This document shows, piece by piece, positions 61,029-64,000 of a DNA stretch of 64,000 bases; position 1 is the stretch's first letter; each line of letters starts with the position of its first letter. The translations under genes were made by a program, and so were the position numbers. Source of the stretch: Paenibacillus_F chitinolyticus_A (GTDB taxonomy: Bacteria; Bacillota; Bacilli; Paenibacillales; NBRC-103111); the NCBI RefSeq assembly GCF_045038035.1, contig NZ_CP173427.1, forward strand, positions 4,650,001 through 4,714,000, written 5' to 3'. Below the pieces are notes generated by a model, which had not been told where the DNA came from, made no database searches, and saw only the letters and a list, made by a program, of their open reading frames with translations.

Positions 61029-61907
61029 TTACGCTTCGACCTCCTTGCTTTTCGTGAATCGGACCTGCAGCCACGTAATGACCGCGACGACGATGAAGAA
61101 CACCAGCGCCTTCGCCGTTCCGAGACCGTACCGGTTGTTCTGGAACGCTTCGCTGTAAATATTCATCGCGACGGATTCGGTCGAGCGGAAAGGCCCGCCT
61201 TTCGTCAGCGACAAATTGAGATCGAACATTTTGAACGTCCACGAGATGGCGAGGAACAGGCAGACGGTAACGGCCGACATGATGAGCGGAACCATAATGG
61301 AGCGCAGCACTTGTCCCTGCGTAGCTCCGTCGATCTGCGCCGCTTCGATCACGTCTTTGGGCACATTGCTGAAAGCCGCGATGTAAATGACCATCAAATA
61401 CCCGGCTGTCTGCCAGACAAACACGATGACAATGCCCCAGAAGGCGGTCATGGAATCCCCGAGCCACGGAAGGTTGAAGAAACCTATTCCCGTCATTTGG
61501 CCGATAGCGGAGAACCCTTTTACGAAAATAAACTGCCAGATAAATCCGAGCAGAAGCCCGCCGATTACGTTCGGCATAAAGAAGATGGTTCTCAGGAAAT
61601 TCCGGGTCTTAAGCGGTCTCGTCAGCAGATACGCCAGAACGAATCCGACCAGATTGGACAGCACGACGCCCACGATCGTAAACCGGACGGTAAACCAGAA
61701 CGCGCTCCAGAAATCTTGATCCTGGGTAAAGATTCTTTTAAAATTATCAAAGCCTACCCAACTGACCTCGCCGGATACCCCGTTCCAGTTCGTGAACGAG
61801 TAGTACATGCCGAGCAGGAAAGGTATGATAATGATCAGGGTAAAGAACAGGACCGCAGGTCCGAGAAAAAATAATTGCTGACCCCATTGCGATGAACGCT
61901 TATGCAT
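61029..61907 (-). CDS. ABC sugar permease, MalF/MsmF type (importer 3)
   Basis: 292 residues, six to seven helices, EAA loop VIEAAQIDGATQGQVL; FFLGPAVLFFTLIIIIPFLLG opens the protein (seen at 61813-61875). The ATG at 61905-61907 follows AGGAGG; an upstream in-frame ATG is not used. First gene of importer 3, divergent from the YesM-type kinase gene (119-base gap). Confidence 0.93.
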   Translation of the reverse strand: MHKRSSQWGQQLFFLGPAVLFFTLIIIIPFLLGMYYSFTNWNGVSGEVSWVGFDNFKRIFTQDQDFWSAFWFTVRFTIVGVVLSNLVGFVLAYLLTRPLKTRNFLRTIFFMPNVIGGLLLGFIWQFIFVKGFSAIGQMTGIGFFNLPWLGDSMTAFWGIVIVFVWQTAGYLMVIYIAAFSNVPKDVIEAAQIDGATQGQVLRSIMVPLIMSAVTVCLFLAISWTFKMFDLNLSLTKGGPFRSTESVAMNIYSEAFQNNRYGLGTAKALVFFIVVAVITWLQVRFTKSKEVEA

Positions 61908-61995
61908 CTGTCTTCCTCCTTTTTCTACGGAAGGTTGTGTATTTAGTATAGGGCGCTCCACCCGCTCCCCACTACCGCACGAGGTGAACCGTTAG

Positions 61996-62012
61996 GTGGA
62001 ATATATTGATCT
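61996..62012 (+). promoter_or_regulatory. Shared 17-base motif, copy 2
   Basis: GTGGAATATATTGATCT in the divergent region between importer 3 and the kinase gene, same orientation as copy 1. It ends 14 bases before the kinase start, overlapping its leader. Confidence 0.45.
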
Positions 62013-62026
62013 GAGGAGTCTGCCCG

Positions 62027-63997
62027 ATGAACAAAAGCAGCATTCGTACGCGCCTCATTCTGCTCATGCTGGCCGCAACCGTCATTCCGATCGTCATCTC
62101 CATGATCGTCACGTATTTCTACACCACCCGTTCGGTCGGAACGAAGTTGATTCAGGAGAACGCGAACCTGATTTACCAGGGCAAAACGAATGTACAGGCG
62201 TACATGGACACGCTGAACCGCAACTCGTTGTCGCTCTATAACGATCCCGGCATTCTTCTGATGCTCCGGCGGAATGTGCATGATTACACGAACGAAGCCC
62301 AGACCTATACTCTGCTGCAAAATATGACTCACTCCGTGGACGGCATTTACCAGATCTATTTCTATATGGCAAAAGCCCGCAGATCTACGCTGCTCATCGG
62401 GGATATCCCGAAGCGCGGCTACGATACGGATAATTTCAGCGAGCCTTATACGACCGGCAACCCGTCTTCCGTCGTGGAGCCCACGCATATGAGTTCCATT
62501 TACGGCCTGGGGCAGAGTCCACCTTATTATGACCCCCGCCCCGTCATTACATTACACCGGGCCATCTACAACGTCCCGACGACGGAATGGCTGGGGACTT
62601 TGTCGATCGATATCAAGCTGGAGGCGATCCAGGACATTGCCGACCAGCTTTTTAACAAGCAGCACGAACGTCTTTACCTGCTCGACCAGTCGGGCATGGT
62701 CGTTTATTCCGGGGACAGCGCTCTAATCGGCAAGCCCCTCTCCGATGACTGGACCGGCCCGATTCTGGAGTCCAAGGAAGCGCGCGGACAACTGGAACTG
62801 AATAAGTCGGTTTATTTGTACGAAAAAATGGACACCCCTTACATGAAGTGGACGCTCGTAAAGGAAATCCCGCACAGCTATCTGTATGAAGGGGCGCGGA
62901 GCCTGACCCAGATCAATATCATCATCGCGGCGGTTTCCCTGCTGCTCGTCATTGCCGCCACTCTGTTCGTGACGATCCGCATTACCGCCCCGATCAAAAA
63001 ACTGATCGGAACGATCAACCAGATCCAGGCCGGTAATCTGACGGCCCGCGTAGACGGCGAAGGGCAGGATGAAATCGGCATTCTGGTCCGCCGGTTCCGC
63101 ACGATGATGGAGACGATCAACAACCTCATTCTGCGGGAGTACAGGCTGAACATCGCCAATAAAACGAATCAGTTGAAGGCGCTGCAGGCCCAGATCAATC
63201 CGCATTTCATGAACAATGCGCTGCAGTCCATCGGTACGCTGGCTCTCCAGCATAACGTCCCGCGCATCTACTCGCTGATCAACTCGCTGGCGAAAATGAT
63301 GCGCTACAGCATGAACACGAACCAGGAAGCCGTCCCGCTCTCCATGGAAATCGGCCATGTGAAAGCGTATCTGGCACTTCAGGAGGAGCGGTTCGAGGGC
63401 AAATTCCGTACGGACTTCGAACTGGACGAAGCCGCTCTCGGCATCGAGGTTCCGAAGATGATCGTTCAGCCGCTGGTCGAAAATTATTTCAAGCACGGCT
63501 TCGATCCGAAGCTCGGACCCGGCCACCTCACTGTACGGGTCCGGCTCGAACCCGGCGGTGAGAGGGGACCCGATGAGGTCCCGCTCAAACCGGGCGGAGG
63601 AGCGGGGCCCGGCGGGCTCGGCGCAGAGAACGGACCCGCAGCCGGCGCCGACGCGGCTCTGAGAAACGCGCCGGAATCCCGGCCGGACGAAGATTCCGCT
63701 GCGGCGGATGTTTCGCCCGCTTCCGGCGGGCTCCGCGCCAGGCCCGTCCTCTTCGTGGAAGTCGAGGACAACGGACGCGGCATCCCGGAGGACAAGCTGA
63801 CGGAGCTGCAAGCCGGACTTGCCGTTATGCGCGAGGAGACCGGGATGGACGAAGAAGGCGGAATCGGAATCGGCAACGTGAGGACGAGACTGCGCCTTTA
63901 CTTCGATCCGCAAGCTTCGCTGACACTTGAAAATACGGACCCGCACGGCGTCCGGATTACGATGCGCATTCCGCTCGGGGAGGATACCACAACATGA
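62027..63997 (+). CDS. YesM-type sensor histidine kinase
   Basis: 656 residues. A membrane helix at about 8-30, an extracellular sensor of about 270 residues, a second helix near 300-323, HAMP (about 324-376), the His_kinase motif with the phospho-acceptor His393 in QINPHFMNN, and an ATPase domain with N-box ENYFKHGFD and G1 box VEDNGRGIP. Between the two boxes an extra insert of about 65 Gly/Pro/Ala-rich residues (about 506-572) is unusual. The ATG follows GAGGAG. It should sense a sugar or envelope signal and phosphorylate the response regulator starting at 63994 to control importer 3. Confidence 0.93.
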   Translation: MNKSSIRTRLILLMLAATVIPIVISMIVTYFYTTRSVGTKLIQENANLIYQGKTNVQAYMDTLNRNSLSLYNDPGILLMLRRNVHDYTNEAQTYTLLQNMTHSVDGIYQIYFYMAKARRSTLLIGDIPKRGYDTDNFSEPYTTGNPSSVVEPTHMSSIYGLGQSPPYYDPRPVITLHRAIYNVPTTEWLGTLSIDIKLEAIQDIADQLFNKQHERLYLLDQSGMVVYSGDSALIGKPLSDDWTGPILESKEARGQLELNKSVYLYEKMDTPYMKWTLVKEIPHSYLYEGARSLTQINIIIAAVSLLLVIAATLFVTIRITAPIKKLIGTINQIQAGNLTARVDGEGQDEIGILVRRFRTMMETINNLILREYRLNIANKTNQLKALQAQINPHFMNNALQSIGTLALQHNVPRIYSLINSLAKMMRYSMNTNQEAVPLSMEIGHVKAYLALQEERFEGKFRTDFELDEAALGIEVPKMIVQPLVENYFKHGFDPKLGPGHLTVRVRLEPGGERGPDEVPLKPGGGAGPGGLGAENGPAAGADAALRNAPESRPDEDSAAADVSPASGGLRARPVLFVEVEDNGRGIPEDKLTELQAGLAVMREETGMDEEGGIGIGNVRTRLRLYFDPQASLTLENTDPHGVRITMRIPLGEDTTT

Positions 63998-64000
63998 TCG
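63994..64000 (+). CDS. Start of the next gene, presumably a YesN-type response regulator
   Basis: An ATG at 63994 overlaps the kinase stop (ATGA) and follows GGGGAGG. Only two codons are in the window. Kinases of this type are almost always followed by an AraC-type response regulator, so the call is by context alone. Confidence 0.45.

Noticed and set aside
1..64000. CRISPR arrays, prophage, insertion sequences, rRNA or tRNA genes
   Set aside because: No regularly spaced direct repeats of array type, no transposase or phage structural motifs and no conserved RNA segments were seen on either strand.

Overview
This window looks like a chromosomal segment of a spore-forming, GC-rich member of the Paenibacillaceae. 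The evidence is consistent. Ribosome sites are strong AGGAGG type and GTG/TTG starts are frequent. Solute-binding lipoproteins are paired with LplB/LplC-type permeases. There is a membrane-anchored AraC regulator and a YesM-type histidine kinase, plus the sporulation-linked kinase PrkA, a Gly-His-Tyr-rich coat-like protein and CcpA-type cre boxes. No rRNA, tRNA, CRISPR array, transposase or prophage was seen.

Region 1-23.4 kb is a carbohydrate-use region centred on fucosylated glycans. It holds two GH29 alpha-L-fucosidases, a CBM9-like protein translationally coupled to a transglutaminase-like enzyme, a membrane AraC regulator, two complete LplABC-type importers (missing only the shared ATPase), a Gfo/Idh/MocA dehydrogenase, a 1221-residue secreted multidomain protein, an HAD phosphatase and a LacI regulator. 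Two perfect and one near-perfect cre box lie before these operons. Region 23.6-26.7 kb carries an XRE-cupin regulator followed by tdh and kbl (threonine to glycine). Region 26.9-29.0 kb has an orphan low-GC gene, a WYL regulator and a small charged protein. Region 29.1-35.4 kb is a spermidine/putrescine-class ABC importer with an M20 peptidase, divergent from an IclR regulator, with a paired palindrome between them. Region 35.5-38.7 kb handles metals and stress: copZ, csoR with its operator, a CDF exporter, a 41-residue basic protein and a MerR/TipAS regulator.

Region 38.8-40.7 kb pairs a GRDP-like protein ending in Cys-Ser5 repeats with a nucleotide-cyclase-like protein. I found no described system that matches this pair. 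Region 40.7-52.1 kb is mostly housekeeping and accessory: YhhN, two MATE exporters, DUF817, LacI, a methyltransferase, the GYH-rich protein, prkA and a DUF2161 nuclease-like protein. Region 52.1-53.9 kb is an AT-rich island with a secreted protein and very small genes (33, 52 and perhaps 48 residues). Region 54-58.6 kb holds an unrecognised beta-rich protein, a thioredoxin-reductase-like enzyme and a TetR/MFS pair with duplicated operators. Region 58.7-64 kb is a third sugar ABC operon, divergent from a YesM-type kinase whose response regulator begins at the last bases.

The sugar importers, glycosidases and local regulators most likely form inducible, CcpA-repressed modules. The best candidates for new biology are the GRDP/cyclase pair and the AT-rich micro-gene island. 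The evidence for function in both is indirect.
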